From the NCBI RefSeq assembly GCF_003610535.1, contig NZ_RAPN01000001.1, positions 3,459,320 through 3,523,319 of the forward strand: a stretch of 64,000 nt of DNA, written 5' to 3'. The DNA comes from Mangrovibacterium diazotrophicum. Lineage in GTDB: Bacteria; Bacteroidota; Bacteroidia; Bacteroidales; Prolixibacteraceae. How positions within the stretch are numbered: position 1 is the stretch's first letter; each line of letters opens with the position of its first letter. The translations under genes and the position numbers were made by a program. The notes beneath the pieces were generated by a model. It ran no database searches. It had not been told where the DNA came from and saw only the letters and a program-made list of their open reading frames with translations. Below, in pieces: positions 52,248 to 62,162 of this stretch.

Positions 52248-53459
52248 ATGAAAAGCATGGACGTCAAATTTCTGTTTGCAAATCAGGAGAACAAGACCGA
52301 CTCGGTGAAGAAGAGTATCATCCGCCTTTATATTGAAGGGGGGCCGGCAACGATTGCTGAAATGGCTGGTCGCGTGGGGCTGAGTATACCGACCACGACC
52401 AAGGTTTTGGCAGAACTGGCCGATGATGGCTTTGTTTCCGACTTCGGAAAACAGGAAACTGAAGGTGGTCGCCGCCCGAATCTGTATGGCTTGAAACCGG
52501 ATTCGGGATTGTTTGTCGGCGTCAATGTCAGTTTATTTCACCTCGATATCGCTCTTTTAAATCTGGAAGGTAGTACGCTGGTTTTACAGGAAAACATTCC
52601 CTATAAATTGGAGGATAGTCGCGAAGCATTGCTGGAGCTTTGTACCCAAATCAAACAATTTATTTCCGCACAAGGAAGCCTTGCCGATCAGGTTTTAGGA
52701 GTTGGGCTGAATATTACGGGACGGGTGAATGCATCGTCTGGCTATAGCTACAGCTATTTCTATATGGATGAGCAGCCCTTGGTCGATTTTCTTCGGGAGC
52801 AAACCGGATACCGCTGTTTTATCGACAACGACACGCGGGCAATGGCTTACGGCGAGTTTAAATCGTCGGAGGCAAGAGCAGCCCAAAACCTCATCTTTGT
52901 TAACATTGATTGGGGTATTGGTATCGGCATTATTGTGAACGGTCTGCCTTACTATGGAAAGTCGGGATTTGCCGGTGAGTTCGGCCATTTCAGCCTTTAC
53001 GAAAATGAATTGATTTGCCGTTGTGGCAAGAAAGGTTGCCTGGAAACCGAAGCGTCAGGCTTTGCTTTGCAGCGTGTGCTGACAGAACGCATCAAGGCGG
53101 GAAGTGGCTCAGTGCTTCAACCCAAGTTAGCCGAGGGCGGAGCTTTGCAACTGGAAGACATTATTCAGGCAACCCTTGACGAAGATGTTTTAGCTATTGA
53201 AGCCGTGGAAGAAATTGGCTACAAGTTGGGAAAGGCTTTGGCGGGACTCATCAATATTTTCAATCCCGAACAGTTGGTACTCGGTGGCTTGGTAGCTCTT
53301 TGCGGCGACTACATCCTGCTTCCGGTGAAGACTTCCATCAATAAATTCTCCATCAACCTGATTAACAAGGATACCGAAATTCGCTTGTCAAAACTGGGAC
53401 ACAAGGCAGGAGTTGTTGGCGTTGCTTTGCTGGCTCGCGACCGAATCCTGGCGAGCTAA
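52248..53459 (+). CDS. ROK family transcriptional regulator
   Basis: A 403-residue NagC/XylR-like repressor: winged helix-turn-helix (about 22-80, KKSIIRLYIEGGPATIAEMA, then LSIPTTTKVLAELADDGFV) and a sugar-kinase-like ROK domain with GVNVSLFHLDIALLNLEG, FIDNDTRAMAYGE and zinc motif CRCGKKGCLETEASG. The substrate-binding residues (FAGEFGHFSL) are kept. It should bind operators in the 219-base gap shared with the epimerase operon and release them on sugar binding. The gap is extremely AT-rich and contains no obvious perfect palindrome. Confidence 0.92.
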   Translation: MKSMDVKFLFANQENKTDSVKKSIIRLYIEGGPATIAEMAGRVGLSIPTTTKVLAELADDGFVSDFGKQETEGGRRPNLYGLKPDSGLFVGVNVSLFHLDIALLNLEGSTLVLQENIPYKLEDSREALLELCTQIKQFISAQGSLADQVLGVGLNITGRVNASSGYSYSYFYMDEQPLVDFLREQTGYRCFIDNDTRAMAYGEFKSSEARAAQNLIFVNIDWGIGIGIIVNGLPYYGKSGFAGEFGHFSLYENELICRCGKKGCLETEASGFALQRVLTERIKAGSGSVLQPKLAEGGALQLEDIIQATLDEDVLAIEAVEEIGYKLGKALAGLINIFNPEQLVLGGLVALCGDYILLPVKTSINKFSINLINKDTEIRLSKLGHKAGVVGVALLARDRILAS

Positions 53460-53485
53460 GAAATTAAGAGTATTGAAAAGCAAAA

Positions 53486-53512
53486 CAGGGAACCGTTTCA
53501 CGCGACTCCCTG
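53486..53512. terminator. Terminator between ROK and GH43 genes
   Basis: CAGGGA and TCCCTG form the stem. On the minus strand TTTTGCTTTT follows, serving the GH43 gene. It may also stop the ROK transcript. Confidence 0.65.
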
Positions 53513-53528
53513 CTTCTATGTATTTTTA

Positions 53529-54497
53529 TTACTTTACTTCAGCAACACCGGTTTTGGTGCGTACCACTTTCAGTATTTTGCCATTGGCGTCGTAATTCAG
53601 ACTGTCCAAACAAACACTTCGGCGGAAAGGGCCGCCGGTTGGTGTGTCGGCATTGTGGTAGAAAATATAATCTTGTCCTTTAAAGCTGATGATGGCTTGG
53701 TGGTTGGTTGGCGAGTTCGAAATCGTATCATTAATTACGCCTTGATATTCCCAGGGGCCGGTCACGCTTTTGGAGGTCGAATATTCGGTAGTTGAAGGAT
53801 AGTGGGCGGCATACGAGAAATAATAGGTGTCGCCTTTTTTGTGAATCCACGGTGCCTCGAAGAAATTTTTGGCTTCAACGGTCTGAACCGGACCGTCAGT
53901 CTCAATCATGTTATCCTTTAGCTTCACATAGCGGGCTTCGTTCCACGACCCCCAGTACATGTAAACCTGTCCGTCGTCGTCCACATAAACGGCCGGGTCA
54001 ATGTTCAGTACCACCGAATTGGCAGTTGTGTCACAAATAATCGGGCCACCCAAAGCGTCTTTATAGGGTCCCAGCGGATGGTCGGCTACCGCGACTCCAA
54101 TGCCAAAACCTTCGTGTGTAATGGCTGTGCTGTCTTTTAACACCATCGGAACATACCACCAAAACTTGCCGTGGTTTTCCACCACATGACCGGCAAACGC
54201 GTTGTGCGAGGCCCAGTCGAAATCTTCTACGGTGAGTTTTACGCCTTGGTTGGTCCAATGCGCCATGTCGGTACTGGAGAAAGCATACCATTTGGTCATC
54301 CGGAAACCGTCTTCGCCCGGAGGAATTTCGTCGGAGCCGGTAAACAGGTACACGGTGTCGTTGTATACCAACGCACAGGGGTCGGCCGTTAAGGGATCCT
54401 GGAAAAGGGGATTTCCGCTAGTCTCGACTTTTGCGGGCTGGCAGGCAGCCAACGCTAAAATAGTCGCCGCGGCAATGAATTGACTTATCTTTTTCAT
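53529..54497 (-). CDS. GH43 family lipoprotein glycosidase
   Basis: A 322-residue exported lipoprotein (LALAAC, Cys19) with a single five-bladed beta-propeller. The catalytic base Asp39 is in TADPCALVY, the pKa-modulating Asp in NIDPAVYVDDDG and the acid Glu in FEAPWIHKKGD. Family 43 enzymes are inverting arabinofuranosidases, xylosidases or galactosidases. There is no extra carbohydrate-binding domain. It is divergent from the GH5-like/SusC/SusD operon and shares its 458-base control region. Confidence 0.92.
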   Translation of the reverse strand: MKKISQFIAAATILALAACQPAKVETSGNPLFQDPLTADPCALVYNDTVYLFTGSDEIPPGEDGFRMTKWYAFSSTDMAHWTNQGVKLTVEDFDWASHNAFAGHVVENHGKFWWYVPMVLKDSTAITHEGFGIGVAVADHPLGPYKDALGGPIICDTTANSVVLNIDPAVYVDDDGQVYMYWGSWNEARYVKLKDNMIETDGPVQTVEAKNFFEAPWIHKKGDTYYFSYAAHYPSTTEYSTSKSVTGPWEYQGVINDTISNSPTNHQAIISFKGQDYIFYHNADTPTGGPFRRSVCLDSLNYDANGKILKVVRTKTGVAEVK

Positions 54498-54955
54498 GAG
54501 ATATCGGTTTGAATTTGTTTTTCGATTTTTTGGACAGCTACGAAATTACATATTTCATTTTTGTTACGGGGGTACAGAATGGCACGAGAGGTGGATGATT
54601 ACGGAAAAGGGAAAAAATGCGTTTGGGGTGATTCGTATCCGGCGTTAGCTTTCTGTTTTTAAGAGGCATATTCGTATTAGGTAGTGTATCAATATGGTAG
54701 GTTTGTGTTGTCTGAATTTTGTTGCATGTTTAATTCTTGTTTTTTCCTCCCAATGTCCGTTTTTTATCCTTTTATGTCCGATCTCTGCTTTTCCCGCCAA
54801 TGTGGTCACCGTAATTTTACATACACAGAATAAGAGTCGATTTCTCGACGAGCGTCGATCCATATTCTGTTAGATCAAAACCTAGCCCTTTGTTGAAACC
54901 AGGGAGAAATTGAATTCCCGTTTTTCAATAATGTTGTCAAACCAAGCTGAAACGA
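54498..54955. other. Divergent control region of the PUL (458 bp)
   Basis: Shared by GH43 (-) and the GH5-like operon (+). It contains two direct ATGTCCG heptamers at 54753-54759 and 54774-54780 (21 bases apart), a related ATGTGG at 54800, a nested palindrome at 54825-54870 and, for GH43, a TAATTTCG near 54541-54548 on the minus strand one mismatch from the -7 consensus. No coding frame is convincing. Confidence 0.55.
54825..54870 (+). promoter_or_regulatory. Nested palindrome upstream of the GH5-like gene
   Basis: Outer arms ACAGAATA and TATTCTGT enclose 30 bases holding GTCGA-TTTC-TCGAC and TCGAC-GAGC-GTCGA dyads that are mutually exclusive. It lies 86 bases before the start codon and has no T tract, so an operator or a leader RNA switch is more likely than a terminator. 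Confidence 0.45.
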
Positions 54956-57505
54956 ATGAAAAAGATTCTGGCTGTACTTTGCTGTTTTGTATTTGTTATT
55001 TCTGCCGTCGCCCAGGAAACCGCATCGGTTTATGTTGATGCCAAAGGGGTGATGCGGTGGAGTGACACGCACAGGGAAGCTTCTTTTTTCGGTGTCAATT
55101 ATACCTTACCTTTTGCTCACGCTTATCGTGCTGCCGGCTATCTTGGGATAGACCGAAAGAAAGCCATCGACGAAGATGTGTATCATTTCGCCCGCCTTGG
55201 TTTCAATGCCTACCGTATTCATATCTGGGATGTTGAGGTTTCGGATGGCGAAGGAAATTTGCTCGAAAACGATCACCTCGATTTACTCGATTATTTAATA
55301 GCTAAGCTGAAAGAACGTAATATTCATGTCGTTCTAACTGCACAAACCGATTTTGGTAACGGTTATCCGGAGCGAAATCAAGCCACCGGAGGTTTTTCAT
55401 ACAAATACGATAAATGCGATATCCATTCCAACCCGGAAGCGATTGCTGCGCAAGAGCGTTACATCTCGGATTTGGTTAAACATGTTAATCCCTATACAGG
55501 CAAAGCTTACAAAGATGATCCGATCGTTGTTGGATTTGAAATTAATAATGAGCCTTGCCATTCGGGAACAAAGGAACAGGTTCGCGACTATATAAATGGT
55601 ATGGTGGGCGCAATGAAAGACGCCGGCAATAGCAAACCCGTATTTTATAATGTAAGTCACAACGGTTATGTGGTAGAAGCCTATTACGACGCGGGTATCC
55701 AGGGGACAACTTACCAGTGGTATCCAACCGGTTTGGTTTCGGGGCACACACAAAAAGGCAATTTTTTACCGAATGTAGATGAATACCCCATTCCGTTTTC
55801 AAACGTGAATGGCTTCGAAAATAAGACGAAGCTGGTGTACGAATTTGACCCGGCCGATTTGCTGTATTCTTATATGTACCCGGCAGCGGTGCGTTCATTC
55901 CGTACGACAGGTTTTCAGTGGATCACGCAATTTGCTTACGACCCGATGGAACTGGCGGCTTACAATACCGAGTACCAAACGCATTATCTGAATTTGGCCT
56001 ATACACCCAACAAGGCAATCAGTATGAAGATCGCTGCCGAGGCGGCACGGGAACTACCGCTGAATAAATCCTACGGAAGTTATCCCGCCGATACGGTTTT
56101 TGGTGATTTTCGGGTGAGCTATAAAGAAGACTTAAGTGAGCTGAATTCGCCAACGAAATTTTACTATTCCAACAGTACCAAAACCCGGCCGCAAAGTGCG
56201 AATAGCCTAACAAGCACAGCAGGGGTAGGATATTCGCAAGTTGTGAAATATTCAGGAACCGGCGCCTATTTTCTTGATAAACTGGAGGATGGTGTGTGGC
56301 GATTGGAGGTGATGCCCGATGCGGTGCAGGTGAGTGACCCTTTTGCGAAACCGTCGCTCGAAAAAGAGGTGGTGCGCATTTATTGGGGAGCTTGGGATAT
56401 GACTTTGAACCTGCCTGATTTGGGAAAATCGTTCAGCGTAAAAGAAATTGATCAGAACAAAACAAGAAATACAAAAACAGAAAGCGGAACAATCGAACAA
56501 TTGCAGCCAGGTGTGTATCTGTTGCAGCGAAAAGGTGTGAAGGCAGTTAAAGAATGGGATGCTACAACAAAGTGGAACGGGATTCGTGTGGGTGAGTTTG
56601 TAGCTCCTAAGCCTTCAACTATCAACTTTACGGTTCGTCATCTGGCTGCAAAAGTAGCCGAAGCCGGCAAACCTTTAACGATCGAGGCTGTTGTTGCCGG
56701 AAATCAATTTCCCGATTCTGTTTTGATTTATACCGACAAAGTCTCGTTCTGGAACTCCAATAATCCTTACTATAAAATGGCCAGGGTTGGCGGTTACAAC
56801 TATCGGGTTGAAGTTCCGGGAGAGGATGTTCGTGGCACAGCGTTCAATTATAATATTGTTGTGTTTCGCGACGGCCAAAAGCAAACTTACCCGGCAAATG
56901 TAGATCGCAGTCCGCTGGATTGGGATTACACAGCCGCACAGTTTTACAACACACCAATAGTGGAAGTGCAAAAGCCCATCGAACTATTTGCAGTGAAGGA
57001 TGATAGCGATGGGCTTCAAACTTACATGTTGCCGGAATGGGGCTCGCTGAAAAGCCGCGTTGTGGCTCACTCGCCGACAGAAACGAATACCGTGCATTTT
57101 TCATTTAAATTGGACAATGAACAGCCTGAGCTTTACCTGCGCAAATACATTGCTGATGAGATCGTGAACAGAAAAGATCGATTGAAATCAGCTTCCACCC
57201 TATGCATACAGGTGAAGGATGCGCCTGCCGGTTTGAAAGCTGGATTTGTAACGTCCGACGGTTTTACCTATCGGGCAGATTGCCTCGCGGCTGAAAATGG
57301 AATTGTCCGCATTCCGCTGGATGAGTTGAAACAGGGCCAAACTGCCTTGCTACCTGTCGCCTACCCGGTGTTTATGAATCACTATTTCACACCGGAAATC
57401 AATCTTCCTTTTAAACCCGAATCGATAGAATTTCTGGAGTTAATGTTCCCTGGAGAGAAAGGGGAAGAGACTGAATTGGAGATCGGAAGCATATGGATCG
57501 AATAG
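54956..57505 (+). CDS. GH5-like (clan GH-A) glycoside hydrolase, 849 residues
   Basis: An exported enzyme: signal peptide 1-19, then a TIM barrel (about 25-400) of clan GH-A. FGVNYTLPFAHAYRA and ARLGFNAYRIHIWDVEV open the barrel, acid/base Glu199 lies in FEINNEP and the probable nucleophile is Glu296 in KLVYEFDPAD. About 450 residues follow, with beta-rich modules (about 410-520, 560-680 and 690-849) that may bind carbohydrate; I recognise no named CBM. Cellulase, mannanase or beta-glucanase activity is possible, but the subfamily cannot be fixed. First gene of the operon with SusC, SusD and SusE-like genes. Confidence 0.82.
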   Translation: MKKILAVLCCFVFVISAVAQETASVYVDAKGVMRWSDTHREASFFGVNYTLPFAHAYRAAGYLGIDRKKAIDEDVYHFARLGFNAYRIHIWDVEVSDGEGNLLENDHLDLLDYLIAKLKERNIHVVLTAQTDFGNGYPERNQATGGFSYKYDKCDIHSNPEAIAAQERYISDLVKHVNPYTGKAYKDDPIVVGFEINNEPCHSGTKEQVRDYINGMVGAMKDAGNSKPVFYNVSHNGYVVEAYYDAGIQGTTYQWYPTGLVSGHTQKGNFLPNVDEYPIPFSNVNGFENKTKLVYEFDPADLLYSYMYPAAVRSFRTTGFQWITQFAYDPMELAAYNTEYQTHYLNLAYTPNKAISMKIAAEAARELPLNKSYGSYPADTVFGDFRVSYKEDLSELNSPTKFYYSNSTKTRPQSANSLTSTAGVGYSQVVKYSGTGAYFLDKLEDGVWRLEVMPDAVQVSDPFAKPSLEKEVVRIYWGAWDMTLNLPDLGKSFSVKEIDQNKTRNTKTESGTIEQLQPGVYLLQRKGVKAVKEWDATTKWNGIRVGEFVAPKPSTINFTVRHLAAKVAEAGKPLTIEAVVAGNQFPDSVLIYTDKVSFWNSNNPYYKMARVGGYNYRVEVPGEDVRGTAFNYNIVVFRDGQKQTYPANVDRSPLDWDYTAAQFYNTPIVEVQKPIELFAVKDDSDGLQTYMLPEWGSLKSRVVAHSPTETNTVHFSFKLDNEQPELYLRKYIADEIVNRKDRLKSASTLCIQVKDAPAGLKAGFVTSDGFTYRADCLAAENGIVRIPLDELKQGQTALLPVAYPVFMNHYFTPEINLPFKPESIEFLELMFPGEKGEETELEIGSIWIE

Positions 57506-57564
57506 AGAATAAAAAACCAAACCAGATAAGAGTAACAATAAAAAAGGATTAAAAACCTATAGTT

Positions 57565-60540
57565 ATGAAATGTAAGTATGTAAAATCTAGCTTTTGGGCT
57601 ATCGTATTAATGCTCGGCGTATTGCTTGGGGTAACGGCTCCCGCAGGGGCGCAGCAACCTGGCAAAAGAACGATCACAGGTACGGTTGTCGATGAAACGA
57701 ATCAACCTCTTCCGGGTGTCACCGTTGTTTTGGAAGGCACCACAACCGGTACGATTACCGACTTTGACGGTAAATACTCCCTGACATTGGGTGATGAAAC
57801 CGGTAATCTGATGTTTTCTTACATTGGATATCAACCACAGACTTTTCCGATTCCGGAAACCAATGTGTTGAATGTTCAAATGAAGGAAGATACGCAGGAG
57901 ATTAGCGACGTAGTTGTTGTTGGTTACGGTGTGCAGCGTAAAAGTGACCTCACCGGATCGATCACCAGCGTTGGTACTGACGACTTTAATGCCGGTTTGA
58001 TCAGTTCTCCGGAGCAGTTGATCAACGGTAAAGTGTCGGGTGTGCAAATTATGCAGAACAGTGGTTCTCCTACTTCGGGAAGTACCATTCGTATTCGAGG
58101 TGGTGCCTCGCTAAATGCGAGCAACGATCCGCTGATCGTGTTGGACGGCGTGCCATTGGAAAGTGGTGGTATCAGTGGTAACTCAAGCAACTTCCTGAGC
58201 TTGATCAACCCGAATGACATTGAAAATATGACCATCCTGAAAGATGCGGCTTCAACGGCCATCTATGGTTCGCGTGCATCGAACGGGGTTATCCTGATTA
58301 CAACGAAGAAAGGTTCTACGACAAAGGGTATCCAGGTTAATTTCTCAACAACCAACTCGGTACAGACCCGCACCCAGCTGCCGGACATGTTGTCGCGCAG
58401 TCAGTTTATGAATGTGATTAACAACCTGGGGTCGGATGATCAAAAAGCATTGCTTGGCGACTACAGTACCGATTGGAACGATGAAATTTACCATGCAGCT
58501 TTTGGAACGGACAACAACCTGAGCCTTTCAACCCGCGTGGCCAAAAATACGCCGATGCGGGTATCCGTAGGTTACTACAACCAGGGCGGTATTCTGAAAA
58601 CTGACAATGCAGAGAGGTTGACCGGAAGTGTTTCACTTTCACCCTCGTTTTTAGATGATAATTTGAAATTCAACCTGAGCGCGAAAGGGGCACACAACAA
58701 CAACACTTTCGCACAAACCGGTGCCATTTGGGCGGCTTCAACCTTCAACCCAACACTTCCTGTTTATTCGGGAACCGACGATTTTGGCGGTTACGATGAA
58801 GCTATCGACAATACCGGCAATCCGGTAAACGGCGGTGTTCGAAACCCGCTCGGACTGATTGAGCAATACAATTCAACCAGTAAAGTCGACCGCGTCATCG
58901 GGAATATCGACATGGACTACAAATTCAGCTTTCTGCCGGAGTTGAAATTCCACGCAACGGGCGGTTATGATTATGCCAAAGGGAAAGGACACATTTATGT
59001 GCCAGCCGAGGCTGCGCAATATTACACCACAAGTGGGCGCGATTATACGTATGGTCCGCAGAAAAGCAGCAACCGCTTGTTGACTACCTATTTCAATTAC
59101 AACAAATATTACGACGAGTTGAAAAGTTCTGTTGAGGCGACCTTGGGTTACGATTACCAGTACTGGAAAACAACGACTCCGCTTTACCAGGAGTTGAACA
59201 CCCTGGGTGAAGCGCAATCGACAACTGCTGCGACGGACCAACGTCACGCGATGGTTTCGTACTACGGGCGTTTGAATTATGGTTACGATGGTCGTTTTAT
59301 GCTGACTGCCAGTTTGCGTCGCGACGGTACCTCGCGCTTCAGTTCCGACAACCGTTGGGGTACATTCCCCTCGGTAGCTTTGGCCTGGCGGATGGATCAG
59401 GAGTCCTTCCTGAAGGATAACCCGGTGCTGAGCACCATGAAGTTACGATTGAGCTACGGTATCACCGGTCAGCAGGAAGGAATCGGTAACTACAACTACC
59501 TGCCGGTTTACACTTACAGCCAGGATGGCGCACAAGTTCAGTTTGGCGACCAATGGTACTACAGCTATCGCCCGGAAGCTTACGTTTCGGATTTGAAATG
59601 GGAAACTACCAAATCGTGGAACGCCGGTTTCGACTTTGGGTTTCTTGAAAACAGAATCAGCGGTACTTTCGATTATTACACCCGCCAAACGGAAGACTTG
59701 CTGGCAACAGTTCCGGCTGCAGCAGGTACCAACTTCGACAAGACAATCCTGACCAACGTCGGTAATGTGGACAGTCATGGTATTGAAGTGACGATTAATG
59801 CTTCGCCGATTCAAAGCAAAGATCTGAACTGGGATGTGAGCTTCAACATGAGCTGGCAAAAAATGAAAGTGAAAAACCTGTCGTTGATTGAAGGCGGATC
59901 AACCACCAACACACTGGTTGGACCGACCATCGACAGCTACCAGTTCCAGGTGTTGAGCGAAGGTTACGCACCCTACATGTTCTACCTGTACCACCAACTA
60001 TACGATGCTGAAACAGGCAAACCAATTGAAGGTGCTTATGCCGATCTGAACGGCGACGGCGAGATCAACTCGAGCGATTTGTATCGTTACCACTCTCCGG
60101 CACCCGATTTCATTTTCGGATTCAGTTCTTCCCTGAACTACAAAAAATGGACAATGAACATGAGTTTCCGCGCAAACGTAGGCAACTATGTGTACAACGG
60201 AATGGCCATGAACACCGGCGCGTGGAGTACGGTAAGTTATAACTCTTACCAGTTGAATAATTTGTCGACAAGCTTCCTCGAAACCGGTTTCAACAGCCGC
60301 CAATATTTGTCGGACTACTATGTTGAAAATGCTTCGTTCCTGAAAATGGATAACCTGACGCTGACTTACAACTTCGGCAAGATTTGGGACACCTGCAACC
60401 TGAACATCAACGGAATGGTGCAAAATGTATTTACCATCACCAAATACTCGGGTGTTGACCCGGAAGTTCCGAACGGAATGGACATTTCATTTTACCCGCG
60501 TCCACGCACATTCTCATTGGGTTTAGGCCTTAATTTCTAA
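57565..60540 (+). CDS. SusC/RagA TonB-dependent glycan transporter
   Basis: A 991-residue outer-membrane channel with signal peptide (1-29, ending APAGAQ), carboxypeptidase-like domain (ITGTVVDETNQPLPGVTVVL), TonB box ISDVVVVGYGVQRKSDLTGS and plug/barrel ending FSLGLGLNF. Unlike the SusC at 18134 it has no STN domain, so it is not the FecR-coupled type. It lies 59 bases after the GH5-like gene and 21 before SusD. Imports oligosaccharides released by the neighbouring enzymes. Confidence 0.95.
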   Translation: MKCKYVKSSFWAIVLMLGVLLGVTAPAGAQQPGKRTITGTVVDETNQPLPGVTVVLEGTTTGTITDFDGKYSLTLGDETGNLMFSYIGYQPQTFPIPETNVLNVQMKEDTQEISDVVVVGYGVQRKSDLTGSITSVGTDDFNAGLISSPEQLINGKVSGVQIMQNSGSPTSGSTIRIRGGASLNASNDPLIVLDGVPLESGGISGNSSNFLSLINPNDIENMTILKDAASTAIYGSRASNGVILITTKKGSTTKGIQVNFSTTNSVQTRTQLPDMLSRSQFMNVINNLGSDDQKALLGDYSTDWNDEIYHAAFGTDNNLSLSTRVAKNTPMRVSVGYYNQGGILKTDNAERLTGSVSLSPSFLDDNLKFNLSAKGAHNNNTFAQTGAIWAASTFNPTLPVYSGTDDFGGYDEAIDNTGNPVNGGVRNPLGLIEQYNSTSKVDRVIGNIDMDYKFSFLPELKFHATGGYDYAKGKGHIYVPAEAAQYYTTSGRDYTYGPQKSSNRLLTTYFNYNKYYDELKSSVEATLGYDYQYWKTTTPLYQELNTLGEAQSTTAATDQRHAMVSYYGRLNYGYDGRFMLTASLRRDGTSRFSSDNRWGTFPSVALAWRMDQESFLKDNPVLSTMKLRLSYGITGQQEGIGNYNYLPVYTYSQDGAQVQFGDQWYYSYRPEAYVSDLKWETTKSWNAGFDFGFLENRISGTFDYYTRQTEDLLATVPAAAGTNFDKTILTNVGNVDSHGIEVTINASPIQSKDLNWDVSFNMSWQKMKVKNLSLIEGGSTTNTLVGPTIDSYQFQVLSEGYAPYMFYLYHQLYDAETGKPIEGAYADLNGDGEINSSDLYRYHSPAPDFIFGFSSSLNYKKWTMNMSFRANVGNYVYNGMAMNTGAWSTVSYNSYQLNNLSTSFLETGFNSRQYLSDYYVENASFLKMDNLTLTYNFGKIWDTCNLNINGMVQNVFTITKYSGVDPEVPNGMDISFYPRPRTFSLGLGLNF

Positions 60541-60561
60541 TCGTTAAAATTGAATAGAAAC

Positions 60562-62142
60562 ATGAAAAAGATATATTTCTGCATAATGGTTGTAAGTACG
60601 TTGCTATTTGCATCCTGCGAAAACGACCTGGATCAGTACCCGCATGAGGAGACGACCTCGGAAAGCGTGTACACGACGGCCGACAACTACAAGGCAGTGC
60701 TGGCCAAACTTTACGCTTCGTTTACTACTACAGGACAGGAGCGGGGCGGTGGCAACAGCGACCTTTCGAGCAACAACGGACAAGACTACATGCGTTGTTA
60801 TTTCAACCTTCAGGAGGCGGGAACCGACGAGGTGGCTTCAACCTGGCTGGAAGGTGACAAAGTCATTGATCTGACTTACCTGTCGTGGGACGCGAACGAC
60901 CCTTGGGTATCGGATATGTATTACCGCATCTACTATACCATTGCTTTATCAAACGAATTTTTGCGCAATGCAACGGATGATAAAATCGCCGGTTTCACAG
61001 AAGATGAGCAAGCCGATATTGTCCACTATCGTGCAGAAGCCCGCTTCATCAGGGCTTTGGCTTATTACCACGCCTTGGATTTGTTCCGCAATATTCCGTT
61101 TGTTACCGAAGAAGATCCGGTAGGTGCTTACGCTCCTCCGCGCTACACTTCGAGCGAAATTTTCACCTATATCGAATCAGAACTGAAAGACATCGAAGGT
61201 GATTTGTTGAGCCGCTCTGAGGTTGAATATGGCCGTGCGCCACAGGCTGCTGCCTGGACGTTGTTGGCCAAACTGTACCTGAACGCTGAAGTTTATACAG
61301 GTGAGGATCATTATACCGATTGCATCACCTACTGTAACAAAGTGATTGCGGACGGTTATTCGCTTGAGGCTGATTTCCAAAAACTATTCAATGCAGACAA
61401 TGATTTGCGTACCAACGAAATTATTTTCCCGCTTCCTGTTGATGCAGAGAACACGGTTTCGTGGGGAACAACAACCTACCTGATTTGTGGAGAGGTGAGT
61501 AACACTTCGGATTACCAGGATCCTGCGGCATACGGTGTAACCAGTGGCTGGGGAATGTTCAGGGTACGCGGCGAACTGCCGGCTTTGTTTGACGAAACTG
61601 ATGGTCGCAACCTGTTTTTCACCGAAGGACAAACGCAGTACCTGGAGGAAATTGACAACCAGAGCTACGGTTATTTCATGAGCAAATGGACCAACCTGAC
61701 GGATGCCGGAGAAACTGCCTCGAACACGGTTGATGGTGGTGTAAATACGGATTTCCCGCTGTTCCGTTTGGGCGATGTTTACCTGATGTTGGCAGAAAGT
61801 GTGATTCGTGGCGGAAGCGGAAGTTCAACGGCAGAAGCGCTGAATCTGGTGAATGAGCTGAGAGCCCGTGCCTATGGTGACAACTACGACACCGATGGAA
61901 AACTAACTGCATCGGATCTGACACTGAACTTCATTTTGGATGAACGTGCCCGCGAGCTGGCCTGGGAAGGTACCCGTCGTACCGACCTGATCCGTTTCGG
62001 GAAATTCACAACCGATTCGTACATCTGGCAATGGAAAGGTGGCGTGAAAGATGGAAAAGCAGTGGATAGTAAATACAACTATTACCCGATTCCAACGTCG
62101 GATCTGACTGCCAACCCGAATTTATATAACGAAGAGTATTGA
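60562..62142 (+). CDS. SusD/RagB-type glycan-binding lipoprotein
   Basis: A 526-residue surface lipoprotein (LLFASC, Cys19), lid of the preceding SusC. Core motifs seen: EARFIRALAYYHALDLFRNI, RLGDVYLMLAESVIRGG, LNLVNELRARAYGD and ERARELAWEGTRRTDLIRFG, which are classic for SusD. The ATG at 60562 is used rather than an in-frame TTG 12 bases earlier, because it directly precedes the lipoprotein signal. Confidence 0.95.
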   Translation: MKKIYFCIMVVSTLLFASCENDLDQYPHEETTSESVYTTADNYKAVLAKLYASFTTTGQERGGGNSDLSSNNGQDYMRCYFNLQEAGTDEVASTWLEGDKVIDLTYLSWDANDPWVSDMYYRIYYTIALSNEFLRNATDDKIAGFTEDEQADIVHYRAEARFIRALAYYHALDLFRNIPFVTEEDPVGAYAPPRYTSSEIFTYIESELKDIEGDLLSRSEVEYGRAPQAAAWTLLAKLYLNAEVYTGEDHYTDCITYCNKVIADGYSLEADFQKLFNADNDLRTNEIIFPLPVDAENTVSWGTTTYLICGEVSNTSDYQDPAAYGVTSGWGMFRVRGELPALFDETDGRNLFFTEGQTQYLEEIDNQSYGYFMSKWTNLTDAGETASNTVDGGVNTDFPLFRLGDVYLMLAESVIRGGSGSSTAEALNLVNELRARAYGDNYDTDGKLTASDLTLNFILDERARELAWEGTRRTDLIRFGKFTTDSYIWQWKGGVKDGKAVDSKYNYYPIPTSDLTANPNLYNEEY

Positions 62143-62162
62143 TTCGCCTAACTAAAGAAGAT

